Below are positions 7,901 to 16,217 of a stretch of DNA of 64,000 nt, piece after piece. Below the pieces are notes generated by a model. It made no database searches. It worked only from the letters and a program-made list of their open reading frames with translations, and was not told where the DNA came from. Origin of the DNA: Desulfonatronospira thiodismutans ASO3-1 (GTDB lineage: Bacteria; Desulfobacterota; Desulfovibrionia; Desulfovibrionales; Desulfonatronovibrionaceae); NCBI RefSeq assembly GCF_000174435.1, contig NZ_ACJN02000002.1, forward strand, positions 62,001 through 126,000, in the 5' to 3' direction. Each line of letters opens with the position of its first letter. Position 1 is the first letter of the stretch. The translations under genes were made by a program, and so were the position numbers.

Positions 7901-10601
7901 TCAGATTCAGGGCATCATCATCCTTAAACCAGCGTCCTGTTCCCACTCCATCGATGCGGGGTGAAAACATGGGTCCCTGCGGCGACGTACTCAACAACAA
8001 GGGCGCATCTTGGGTATCCAGGGTGACAAAGCTGCCACCAAACAACAGGTCCGTTTCCAGACTTAAACCTTCAGGCTCGATCTCCATATCCGAGAACTTC
8101 ATCTGGATTGTATCCCCCACCAGACGCGCGCTGTCCTCGCTGTTGTCGTCCTCGAAACCGGTGACTTCCAGGGTCTGCATATTGACCTCAAATCCGCTAT
8201 CTCCCGCCATCAGCGGGGCGTCGAACTCCACACCCCCGGACCACAGCCCGCCACCGGTCACCTCCAGAATATCCTCTCTAATGATCATCCGACCCTGTTC
8301 AAGGCGAAAAAGCCAGTCACTGCCATCCTTGTGCCCGACATGGATGGTGCTGCCTTCCTCGGAAATGATGGACCCGTCTTCGTGGGGCCGCCCCCAGTCA
8401 CCAGTAGAGTCAATGCGCAACTGTCCGGTATCCACTACGGTCCAGTCAAACTCGTCAGTCACGCTGTCACCCTCGACGTTGCTCGATTCCACTGATATGG
8501 TGTGCTCCCCGGGGCCAATATCCTCGTCCGTGGTGATGGTGCCGGTTTCTGCATCAAAGAGCATGCCTTCCGGCATTGCGCTGACCTGGTAGCTCAGCTC
8601 GCTGCCAAGTATAGAAGAAAAATAATCATCCAGAGATAATGTCTCCACGTTGAATTCCAGGCTGATCTGATCGCTGATGATGGACTCTTGAACAGGCTCA
8701 TCAATCTTTGCAAAACCATAGAATGACGCAGCGGAACCCTCCTCTGCGCCCTGGATTCTCTCAAGCTCGAAGGTATCCGCATCCAGACGGTAGAGGGAGT
8801 GAATCTCCCGGGGATCAGTGTATTCCACTGACAGCAAGTACTCTTGATTATCTAAAAGTACTGTATCATGAATATAAGTGCCTCCTGGCAGGTTATCCAT
8901 GACAGACCCGGTTCCCGAAGGAGTGCCGTCGGTTATCCATAATTCGGACTTGATGAAATCGCCAAAATAACTTTCATAGAATTCTGCTTCTATCAGCCAT
9001 CTATTGTCTTCCAGTTCAACAAACCAGTCCTGATTGAGCCACGCATCGGCAACAAGCCGCTCGGTCCCTGTGGCAGTTCCGTCAGTACGCCAAATGCCGT
9101 CACGATGGCCATTGAACAGCCAGACGTTATCGTAAAAGGGCACGAAGGTGTCTGCATAGCTGACCTCACTGGTAATTATCTCAGTGCCCTGACTGGTTCC
9201 GTCGGTGACAGCAAGGCTTTCGTTAAAAAGGCCTTCCCCTCTGGCGTGATATAGTATCCTGTCGTTTCCAAGATTGAAGAATTCCGGGACAGGATCCCAG
9301 CTTTTTGCCACTTTAAGGGTGTCATCATATGGATCCGTTACCAGCTGAGTGCCCCCGTGTGTCCCATCGGTAGTCCACAACAAAGACCATTCACGATTAT
9401 AATAATCATACTCTTCCGGGCCATCAAATCTCCAATAATCGGGATGCCCCTCTACAGCACTGGCTTCATAGAGCAGTGTACCATCTGAAAGCTCTATGGG
9501 CGGAACTTCCCTGAGCCTGGAATCATTGGCTTCCACGTCTTGCAAAGGTCCTTCCACCGGGCCTGAATGAATGTTGTCCCAGTTATTGAAATATACAGGG
9601 TCAGGGGCCTCCTGGCTTGCTCCTCCAAGACGCCATGTACCCTCGGACGTACCGTCGGTAGCCCAGCCAGCGTGCCAGTCATAAACGACGCCGCCCTGGA
9701 GGAGCTGACTCTGGTCCTTGCTGCCCTCAACAGTGACCTCTTCTACCTCCTGGACAACCCGGGTGCCTGAGGGTGTACCGTCTGTTGTCCAGATGGCCGG
9801 TTCAGGCTCTATTGCCGTAAACAAAGCCTTTCCAGATCCCATGGCCGTGGGCTCAGAACCCGTAGCAGACCCAGTACGCACCAGTTGAAACCCTGTATCT
9901 GCTTCAATCAACCGGTGTGTCCCTTCAGCGGTTCCATCGGTGGACCAGAGGGAGCGGCCCTTATCGCTGTCCAGCGCCGTGAAAAGAACATGACCGTTTC
10001 CCAGGGCCATAAAGTCTTGCGGATTGCTGCTCAAAGGCTGGCCATCATTGTCTGTGCCGGGGCGCAGATTCTTAACCAGGCTGGTCCCCTCCTGAGTGCC
10101 ATCGGTAACCCACAATTCGCGTCCGCTCCCGGCGGTCTGTGTGGCACTGAAGACCGCCTGTCCATCTCCCAGAGGTGTTATGGATGCCGGCTGACTACCC
10201 CGCTCGGAGTGGGGATCAATGTCCTTGACCAGTACAGTACCTGACTCACTGCCGTCGGTGCGCCACAATTCGAAACCATGGGTATCATCACTGGTACCTG
10301 GTCCATCGTTTGCCGAAAAAAGAACCAGACCGTCGGAGAGCCTGACTAAGTGCCCGGGATTGCTGGAGTCCAAGGGCTGAATGTCCTTGAGCAGGCTGGT
10401 GCCCTGGGAAGTGCCGTCGGAAATCCACAGTTCCCGGCCGTATTCGGGATCAGAGGCTGCAAACACAACCCGTCCCGAAGAGACCCCGGTCTGTCCGGAA
10501 TCCACTGTGCTGTGCTGGGCAATTGAATCTGACTGATTTCCCAGGGCATCTGCCTGGCTTTTATCCACAGAATCTTGCTTATAATGGGAGGATGGCGGCA
10601 T
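4917..10601 (-). CDS. giant secreted protein with ELWxxDGT repeats and shared C-terminal modules
   Basis: The protein has 1894 residues. Residues about 45-610 carry about ten ELWxTDGTxxGT repeats, a known bacterial repeat type thought to form a propeller-like fold. Residues about 655-725 resemble a putative Ig domain (YQVSAMPEGMLFDAETGTI). The long middle part (about 730-1500) is acidic, beta-rich and unrecognised. A CARDB-like domain (SADLVLSVEQEKG...LTFTVSNEG) follows, then two copies of the shared module at about 1627-1720 and 1730-1835 (WYQLWTGELDQDG, GGGWVRAEDL, AGHNTIYVQAY). There is no signal peptide. The C terminus SGDLFS again has an acidic residue followed by hydrophobic ones. AGAGGTG lies before the ATG. 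A type I secreted surface protein is likely. Confidence 0.85.
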   Translation of the reverse strand: MPPSSHYKQDSVDKSQADALGNQSDSIAQHSTVDSGQTGVSSGRVVFAASDPEYGRELWISDGTSQGTSLLKDIQPLDSSNPGHLVRLSDGLVLFSANDGPGTSDDTHGFELWRTDGSESGTVLVKDIDPHSERGSQPASITPLGDGQAVFSATQTAGSGRELWVTDGTQEGTSLVKNLRPGTDNDGQPLSSNPQDFMALGNGHVLFTALDSDKGRSLWSTDGTAEGTHRLIEADTGFQLVRTGSATGSEPTAMGSGKALFTAIEPEPAIWTTDGTPSGTRVVQEVEEVTVEGSKDQSQLLQGGVVYDWHAGWATDGTSEGTWRLGGASQEAPDPVYFNNWDNIHSGPVEGPLQDVEANDSRLREVPPIELSDGTLLYEASAVEGHPDYWRFDGPEEYDYYNREWSLLWTTDGTHGGTQLVTDPYDDTLKVAKSWDPVPEFFNLGNDRILYHARGEGLFNESLAVTDGTSQGTEIITSEVSYADTFVPFYDNVWLFNGHRDGIWRTDGTATGTERLVADAWLNQDWFVELEDNRWLIEAEFYESYFGDFIKSELWITDGTPSGTGSVMDNLPGGTYIHDTVLLDNQEYLLSVEYTDPREIHSLYRLDADTFELERIQGAEEGSAASFYGFAKIDEPVQESIISDQISLEFNVETLSLDDYFSSILGSELSYQVSAMPEGMLFDAETGTITTDEDIGPGEHTISVESSNVEGDSVTDEFDWTVVDTGQLRIDSTGDWGRPHEDGSIISEEGSTIHVGHKDGSDWLFRLEQGRMIIREDILEVTGGGLWSGGVEFDAPLMAGDSGFEVNMQTLEVTGFEDDNSEDSARLVGDTIQMKFSDMEIEPEGLSLETDLLFGGSFVTLDTQDAPLLLSTSPQGPMFSPRIDGVGTGRWFKDDDALNLSVPGGSLSLELSNFGVYYDAVEDTFDFSGKAELSWGGKVQDQFRVIGVDTARSMELDLAGDAVDDDAGLFTRGENFLRFSPGSEEEPWSWDVSGSISYSAKSVPGYVETTRPLISELGLELDTTESSFGGNIKGQAPFLASGVELEIELGAFWDPIELEKLKLGLDGLNAPLGSTPFFIQGGELGVDGLSGRDEESALSYQGRIKTTLGPDTTVTPSPLHGSLGGEFTTGDIGLDFKIDSKVGYFVPGVVQSFTDPLVRWFGVNPARINDFTLLEATGDIEYDLAYGDIQTSLGIELLEGVVSAQAQLELYTRGDISHVDASMVATLHMPEAVPLIGGRGTSGTAMLEYVGDGNGQNSSVAAWRTIDLPFGLKTGVGLRADFAGNVELLGQRQIEEIGSWELHEDLSVVVLTARWEEAATDRTLELITPDETVLGEAEWSDHEDIVLVQELSDDYGRAVALQNPARGTWDLRLSDESGLGEVTYDASEMFQGPSTEILSVEVDAGSDQVHIVFDTELQDADSGVVQLYASLSPETVDELGRRITTDAIEVVQGQQEYVWDYREMAPGTYYVNAVTTAEGLAPDHAFSDEPVEVVGSADLVLSVEQEKGPIEETFLLTFTVSNEGERDSGSGILSIDVPESLVGNQPDSEFQSFTDKVTEVNFENIAAGDSADFEFLIPADFEDPAAPLQAQVQAAAYDADPSRNQILYGLFPASEEEQDDDDDPLLQDFEFHTQVDIAVGSPFSELFTDVQAMYTHYQVWTGRIEDGIVLDGNSTGWISAEHLADYRVGYENLEHNTLYVQGWKQGAPPGDWHSNAWRDGDYFDFPGPPGIEFNVDSDISVGTSFSQLFTDQDDTTTWYQLWTGELDQDGVVQGSLVDTQSGGGWVRAEDLNGLQVTGDQAGHNTIYVQAYSPELGMRDWQSNEWQNQEYFGFPEPWGYELAAQQKQIVHLDDGSKGNVADLPVAVADYVNSGDSGSLALQGVQDEQDSGDLFS

Positions 10602-10716
10602 AATTCACCTCTATTGAGCAATGGCAGTGAGAATTGCCCGGTTCAGGTATGAACAAAAGAAGATAACCTAAAAAGATGTTTTAAGACTTGAGTGTTCTTG
10701 CTACAAGGAGATCATA

Positions 10717-10767
10717 ATGGATTTCAACCAGGAAGTCATCTTTTTTTTGTCTTGGTTATTTTTTTAG
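10717..10767 (+). pseudogene. tiny plus-strand ORF resembling the start of the surface-protein family
   Basis: AAGGAG is correctly spaced before an ATG that opens MDFNQEVIFFLSWLFF and then stops. The first residues resemble the start of the gene at 3983 (MSIQFNQDLEI). A strong ribosome site on a 16-residue ORF suggests a truncated gene start, here in the opposite orientation to its relatives. A leader peptide is the alternative. Confidence 0.3.
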
Positions 10768-10867
10768 GGTGAAAGAAACTTCCAGGCAGCCCATAAAATG
10801 CTATGCATAAAATGGGCAATTAGGGGGCGTAATTGCTCACATCAGGCAATGCATGCAATGGGGCAGT

Positions 10868-10905
10868 AAAAGGCCCCACCCTGGGATAAGCAGGTGGGGC
10901 CTTTT
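10868..10905. terminator. bidirectional terminator hairpin
   Basis: AAAAGGCCCCACC pairs perfectly with GGTGGGGCCTTTT across a 12-base loop. It lies just after the stop codon of the Pmp-like frame (10927) and gives a T-run on both strands. Confidence 0.85.
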
Positions 10906-10926
10906 GGAGGTTAATTTGCAGTGGGA

Positions 10927-12108
10927 TTAGGCCATGCAGAGCTCCTCGAAGTCATGGGCAATGCCCTGGAGATCAACTTTCTTGTTGAAGTCCTCATGAT
11001 CTGAGATGTTGCCATCTTCGTAGTCCACGGCCACTTCGAAGTCATCCAAGGATTCGGCAGTAAGCTCCCAATCTTCGCTGGACATGGTGTATTGTTCACC
11101 GTCCCATTCAAGGCTGAGCTCATCCGCGAAGTTCAAGGTGAGATTAGCACCATCCACGTCAGCGCTGTCTATACCGATCTTCTCCATATTGCCATCGGCA
11201 TCGGTAATCTGAATGGCGAATGCATCCAGGTCCAGGTCCCCCTCCCGAGGTAGCTTTTCCTGATAGCTGAAGGTCATGCCCAGATCGTCAGCATCATAGA
11301 CATGGTCCCGGACATTATTACTGCCTGTGGTTTCATAGAACTCAAGCTCATTCAGATAGGGGTTGAATGATTCATTGCCCTGAAAGGTGTTTCCACCTTC
11401 ATCAATAAATTCTGCTTCATGGAGATCAAATACTGGATCACTGTTGTCAATATAGTCTGAGTCGCGAGTATATATATCCACTTCACTGGAAGATACAACA
11501 CCATAATGATACGGACTGTCATTATTGACAATGCTACAGTCAGATATCTGGATCTTGCCATTGTATATTCCATATACTGCTGCACCATTTAATGCATAGT
11601 TATCGCTAAAGCTGGATTCATCTATTTGTGCCCCTTGCTGGGTTTCAAGCCCACCTCCAAAGTTATCAGCCGAGTTCCCTTCAAATGTAGAAGACTCCAC
11701 CTTCAAATACCCACCAGACGAAATTCCTCCTCCTATACCGCTGTGATTACTATCAAAACTGGAATCTGTTATTGTAGCCTCACCGTCAGGATTCATGGCA
11801 TAAATTGCGCCACCAAAAGTGCCGCTTTGATTATTGCTGAATTCAGAGCCGGAGATTTCCAGATTATTTTTAACCAGTAAAGCACCCCCACCTGCATTTC
11901 CTCCATCTCCACCTTTAAAATCCAGGTTTTCAACAATCAGACTTCCATTTCCGTTATGTATATTTGTTTCCAGGATCCGAGAATCCCCGCCGGCATTCAG
12001 GGTATAACTCTCTGCGTTCTGACCACGAATTACAAGATCGGCATCTTCTTCATATAAAAGCTGTGATCCATCAAAATCATCAATATCGTCTGCAACCTCG
12101 ATTACCAA
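10927..12108 (-). pseudogene. Pmp-like beta-helix C-terminal part, frameshifted from the gene upstream
   Basis: This frame of 393 residues has no good start of its own; the first usable codon is TTG at 12108, inside the end of the upstream gene. It carries chlamydial polymorphic-membrane-protein style repeats, GGAIYA, GGGALL and GGGISS together with FSNN, FEGN and FSDN, which form a parallel beta-helix. The C-terminal ~120 residues (FAIQITDADGNMEKIGIDS, NLTLNFADEL) resemble a SwmB-type domain. Adding one G to the G-run at 12114-12117 joins it to the upstream frame as ...DKEIWPGDELVIEV, so it is the missing C-terminal third of that protein. The last residues are EELCMA. Confidence 0.75.
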
Positions 12109-15100
12109 TTCATCCCCGGCCAGATTTCCTTATCCTGCAGGGCAAAATCAAGCTCCTCATAATCAGTCACCACATAATGAACGTCCTGATCAGAGCCTCC
12201 TATGGCGAACTCGATTTGTTCCGTAACCGACTGGGCATTAACCGCATCAACTGTGACTTCAGCTTTGTATTCCCCAGCGTCAACTATCCCCTCGAGAAAT
12301 ATAACTTCCTCAGTTTGACCATCATCAAGAGAAGCCGGATTGAAGGTATGTTCATAATCATCTTTCGGAATAGCCAGAGTCACACTGGGATTTACGGCAT
12401 CGGCTGACTGGGCGCCGAATCCCTTCACCTTGACCGAGAAAGACTCCCCGACCCCCGGAGATTCAGGACTGATGGAAATGTCGTAGATTTCCAGAAAATC
12501 ATCATCAGACTCATCATCCGCAGGCAAAACCTCCAGGGTAACTGACTCACTCTCATCCCCGGTATCCAGCTCCAGATCATATTCACCGATGTCCAGGCCG
12601 TGCTCGGCTGTATCCAGGTCAAAGGAGATGTCCCTGGTATCTCCGGCGGGGATGGTGAACTCCTCCTCCAGATGCACGTCATCCACGCTCAGGGAGATAT
12701 TCTGGGTGGTTTCCCTGTCCCCGGTATTCTCCACTGCAGCAGCGACTGTCACCGTCTGGGACTCCTGAACGGAAACATCCCCGAAGGAGTCTATGCTCAG
12801 ATGGGCAGGGAGATCGTCCCCTATCTCGGTCTGGTAGGTGACATCTTCTTCCAGCTCCAGATCAAAAGTGTTCTCATATAACCATAAGGGCTCATCTAAC
12901 GCATCCCAGCCACCGTCTGGAAACTCATCGCTATACAGAGGGTCCATTCCGATATCAACGAAATCCAATATCTCCAAATGCGCATCCAAAACATCTGCAG
13001 TTATGCTCCCATTAGGCATCACTCCGGTATTGTTGTTAATCTCGCCATTCAGGGTATAGGTGGCATCAATATCCATGGATCCGGAATCTTCAGGGGCATC
13101 AAAGGTAAAGTCATCACCGAGCTGTCCGGTCTGCACCTGCCCGTCCTGGGTCTGCATGCTTACTTCCACCTCGCCGGGTTCAAATGTAAAATCCTGGGCA
13201 AAAGTCAATCCCAGATTGGCGCTTACATCCGCAACCGTGTAACCCAACTCGGCTACCCCAAAATCATAAGAGCTTTCCAATAGATCCGGAAACCCAAAGG
13301 CGTTTTGAGCTAGCCCAGTCAGGCTAAGACCCAGATTGACAAACGAATCATCCGTGGTACCGTAGTCGTCCCCCTGGGTGCTCACAGGATCCAGGGTGTG
13401 CGAAGAAACCGGTTGCGACTCCAACTCCAAGCCGGTGGGCATGCCCATCTCAAACCCTACAGGCCCAAAGTCCTGGTCCAGTTCAAAATCACCCAGAGTA
13501 CCATCGACAAGGCTTATTGGATCACCTGCTGGGGCGATATCTACATCGAAACCACTGTACTCAAACGAGGACGCTGGGGACCACAAAGGTGCATCCAGGC
13601 TTATATCGGATACGGACATCTCCAGCTGAGGAGGTATAAGATCCACGCTGAACCCAAAATCATTGGGATTGGGGGCATTACTCTGAAGAGTAGCCTCTGT
13701 CAGGCTGTAATCCGAGGTATCCACGGAAAATGATTGCCCGGAAGACACGGTTTCAGGTACGCCCGGATCCATATCCACCGGGTAATCCAGGTCCAGATGT
13801 CCGGTCTCCAGATTGAGTTCGGCCAGCAGGCCGGCCTTTATACTGGTGTGGTAATTGTAGGATAACTCGTGAGAAGCTGTTTCGAAGATAGGTGAGCCCT
13901 CTATCGTTTCATCAAGCAAAAAATCGTCAAAGGTCTTGTCCAGTGAAACCCCTTCTTCTCCGGCCCACATTCCTATTGAATCGTCGGAAAAATTCAAAAT
14001 GTTAGAGGAATCGTTTTCGGTGGAGAGAGAGCTGTTCTCTGTATAACTCTGTGAAAAATCATAATCCATCTGCTCAGTGCCCAAGCTATCACTCTCTTCC
14101 TGAAAATACTCTTTTTTCTGGTTGCTAGCGGTAGCTTTGTCCGCAGCAGTCTTATTCAGTTCGGTATCACCAGCTTCTGAACTGAAATCCTCTAAAGTTC
14201 CTCCTGGTTCATTCACGTCCACATTTAATTCATACTCGTGGCTGCCGTGTACCGGCCAGGCCTCTATATAGTAATCGCCAGCCTCTAGTTCCTGGGACAA
14301 AAAGGCTTCTCCGGTATCGCTGACATCAAATTCGATATGCTCCTCATCAGAGTCCAGAATACGAAAACCCAGATTCTGATCCAGATCCTCGTCAAAGAGC
14401 ATGGATATATCCACTTGGCCCTGTTCTGTCAGGGTAAAGGTATAATAATCTTCGCGCACTATTCGGTCGAAAACCTCTACAGAGTGTTCCCGGCTGTCCC
14501 CAGGGGACAGCTCCCCGATTTCCATGGCCTTTTCAGGACTGTCTGCGGTCCTGAAAGTATCTGCCCGGATGCTCAGGTCATAATCTTCAGAGCGGCCCAA
14601 GTATTCATAAACATTAACATAGTAAACGCCTTCCTCCAGGGTGACTGCTATAGATTCCTGGTCGTTATCCTGGTTGGAGTGTGAAATCAGGGAACCCTGG
14701 GAATCATACAGGCGCAGGCCCATTGCGTTTCTGGTTTCATCTTGCCCTGAAGCCTCAACTGCCACATCCAGATTATCCTCCAATTCAAAAGAATAATAAT
14801 CTGCATGATCACCAAGGCGGCCCACATCCTCAGAGTGTTCAAAAGTGTCCCCCTGGGAAAGAACACCTATCTCCCTGGCCTCTGCCCGGCTGTTTCCAGC
14901 CCCGTCTGCATAGGTGACATACACGGTAAAAGTCTCGATGCTCTCGTTGCCGTCCTGGTCCTGGCCGGTTACCTCTACCTCATATTCGGACTGAGCATGG
15001 TAATCTATCTCTGTGCCTGCCTCAAAAACCAGCCCTCCGTTCTGGATGGTGAACACATCCTGGTCGGCACCCCCGGTTACCTGGTAGTCAAAGCTATCCT

Positions 15101-15734
15101 CGGGATCGGCATCCGGGATGCCGAATCCGCCAAGAGTATAGCCATCTGATGTGTCCACATCGTCAGGGACCACGTCCTGTTCCAGGTAAAGATCCAGTTT
15201 TGGGGCATCGCTGAACTCCATCTGTACATGCTGCCATTCGCCCCCGGCTGTCCGGGCATAGACATGATTATGGTCCTCCTGCTCCTGGGTGACGGTCAAG
15301 TCCTCCAGATCCTGGGATTCGATCCAGCCCTGGCCGTGGGGGTTAATTTCGCTGGTATCCACCACCCCGCCATCAACAACGTTGTTCTGATCATCCAGCT
15401 TTCCCGTCCATATCTGCAGCCACTCAGGAGGATCGGTAAACACATCGCTTGCTGTCTGATGTGCTGAATCTACCTGGGCGTGTTCCCAGTCTTCCCCGTG
15501 AGGCTGCCAGTACAGGGTCTTCCCGGCGGCGTCATGCAGGGAGACATCGCTGATTTCATCCCGCATGGCCCAGCCGTTGCCATGCTCGGTATCCTGAACA
15601 AACCCGCCCAGCCAGTCCTGCTCGGTCTCCTCGCCCAGCAACAACCGATACCAGTTTGAGGCATACTCGGGGATCTCCAGCAGATCTTTAAAGGACTGGC
15701 CCAAATAGGCCTGGGATGCAGAAAACTTGATCAT
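12102..15734 (-). CDS. large secreted protein with cadherin, PPC and CARDB domains (N-terminal part)
   Basis: The ATG at 15734 is preceded by AGGAGG; the 22 codons further upstream are unlikely to be used. The 1210 residues begin with two shared modules (ASNWYRLLLG...GNGWAM; EWLQIWTGKLDDQN...GQGWIESQDL). A cadherin-like repeat follows at about 183-280 (DYQVTGGADQDVFTIQNGGLVF). Two PPC-type domains lie at about 290-505 (DYYSFELED, GVYYVNVYEYLG; DYYTFTLTEQG). An acidic unrecognised middle and CARDB-like domains at about 1000-1170 complete it. There is no signal peptide. The frame stops soon after the start of what should be a beta-helix, because of an apparent one-base deletion, so the product as sequenced lacks its C-terminal export region. 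Confidence 0.8.
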   Translation of the reverse strand: MIKFSASQAYLGQSFKDLLEIPEYASNWYRLLLGEETEQDWLGGFVQDTEHGNGWAMRDEISDVSLHDAAGKTLYWQPHGEDWEHAQVDSAHQTASDVFTDPPEWLQIWTGKLDDQNNVVDGGVVDTSEINPHGQGWIESQDLEDLTVTQEQEDHNHVYARTAGGEWQHVQMEFSDAPKLDLYLEQDVVPDDVDTSDGYTLGGFGIPDADPEDSFDYQVTGGADQDVFTIQNGGLVFEAGTEIDYHAQSEYEVEVTGQDQDGNESIETFTVYVTYADGAGNSRAEAREIGVLSQGDTFEHSEDVGRLGDHADYYSFELEDNLDVAVEASGQDETRNAMGLRLYDSQGSLISHSNQDNDQESIAVTLEEGVYYVNVYEYLGRSEDYDLSIRADTFRTADSPEKAMEIGELSPGDSREHSVEVFDRIVREDYYTFTLTEQGQVDISMLFDEDLDQNLGFRILDSDEEHIEFDVSDTGEAFLSQELEAGDYYIEAWPVHGSHEYELNVDVNEPGGTLEDFSSEAGDTELNKTAADKATASNQKKEYFQEESDSLGTEQMDYDFSQSYTENSSLSTENDSSNILNFSDDSIGMWAGEEGVSLDKTFDDFLLDETIEGSPIFETASHELSYNYHTSIKAGLLAELNLETGHLDLDYPVDMDPGVPETVSSGQSFSVDTSDYSLTEATLQSNAPNPNDFGFSVDLIPPQLEMSVSDISLDAPLWSPASSFEYSGFDVDIAPAGDPISLVDGTLGDFELDQDFGPVGFEMGMPTGLELESQPVSSHTLDPVSTQGDDYGTTDDSFVNLGLSLTGLAQNAFGFPDLLESSYDFGVAELGYTVADVSANLGLTFAQDFTFEPGEVEVSMQTQDGQVQTGQLGDDFTFDAPEDSGSMDIDATYTLNGEINNNTGVMPNGSITADVLDAHLEILDFVDIGMDPLYSDEFPDGGWDALDEPLWLYENTFDLELEEDVTYQTEIGDDLPAHLSIDSFGDVSVQESQTVTVAAAVENTGDRETTQNISLSVDDVHLEEEFTIPAGDTRDISFDLDTAEHGLDIGEYDLELDTGDESESVTLEVLPADDESDDDFLEIYDISISPESPGVGESFSVKVKGFGAQSADAVNPSVTLAIPKDDYEHTFNPASLDDGQTEEVIFLEGIVDAGEYKAEVTVDAVNAQSVTEQIEFAIGGSDQDVHYVVTDYEELDFALQDKEIWPGMNW

Positions 15735-15988
15735 AATTTCCTCCTTTTGCGTGCTAAAGCCTGGGTTTAAGAATAAGCCCAAAAATCCATCAACACCCAT
15801 TCAGGGGATCAGCAGCGGGGTCATAAGAGGCAGTGAGGAGAGGGAAGGAGCATCCGGGAGCAGGAATGGATGCTGAAGGACAGGAATACGACAAACGTCA
15901 AGGAACTTGGGGAACAAATTTACTCAAATAAAGACAAAAAATCAAGGGTATAAAAAGAACAAATTCCAGGCGGCAGGAAGGGCTGGAT

Positions 15989-16217
15989 TCAATAAATATC
16001 CTCCGGGTGAATCCATCCGCCACCCTCGCCAACGTGCTCGGTGTCTACCAACTGACCCTGGTCATCCTTACCAGTCCACAAACGCACATAATCTGCATCT
16101 GTTGCGGAAAAGTCCCCGAAATTTAAAGTTATATCTTCCTGGGCTGCCCTGAGATCATCCTCCGGAAAGTTTATGCAAACGTATCTGGATCCGGGATCTC
16201 CGAGTATCTGCTTACTC
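15989..16217 (-). pseudogene. out-of-frame C-terminal continuation carrying a shared module
   Basis: In another frame, immediately beyond the stop of the gene at 16171, the minus strand encodes YVRLWTGKDDQGQLVDT and EGGGWIHPED before TGA at 15989-15991. This is the first half of the shared module. Inserting one G into the G-run at 16217-16219 fuses it to the upstream gene. The module itself stops before its AGHNTLYVQ half, so the 3' end is also truncated. Confidence 0.65.

Larger units (their letters stand above)
10602..10926. other. intergenic region between two large surface-protein genes
   Basis: It contains the leader of the ELWxxDGT gene, a truncated plus-strand start site (10717-10767), short repeats of ATGCATAAAATGGGC type, and a strong terminator hairpin at 10868-10905. 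No convincing sigma-70 promoter could be fixed by eye. Confidence 0.5.
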
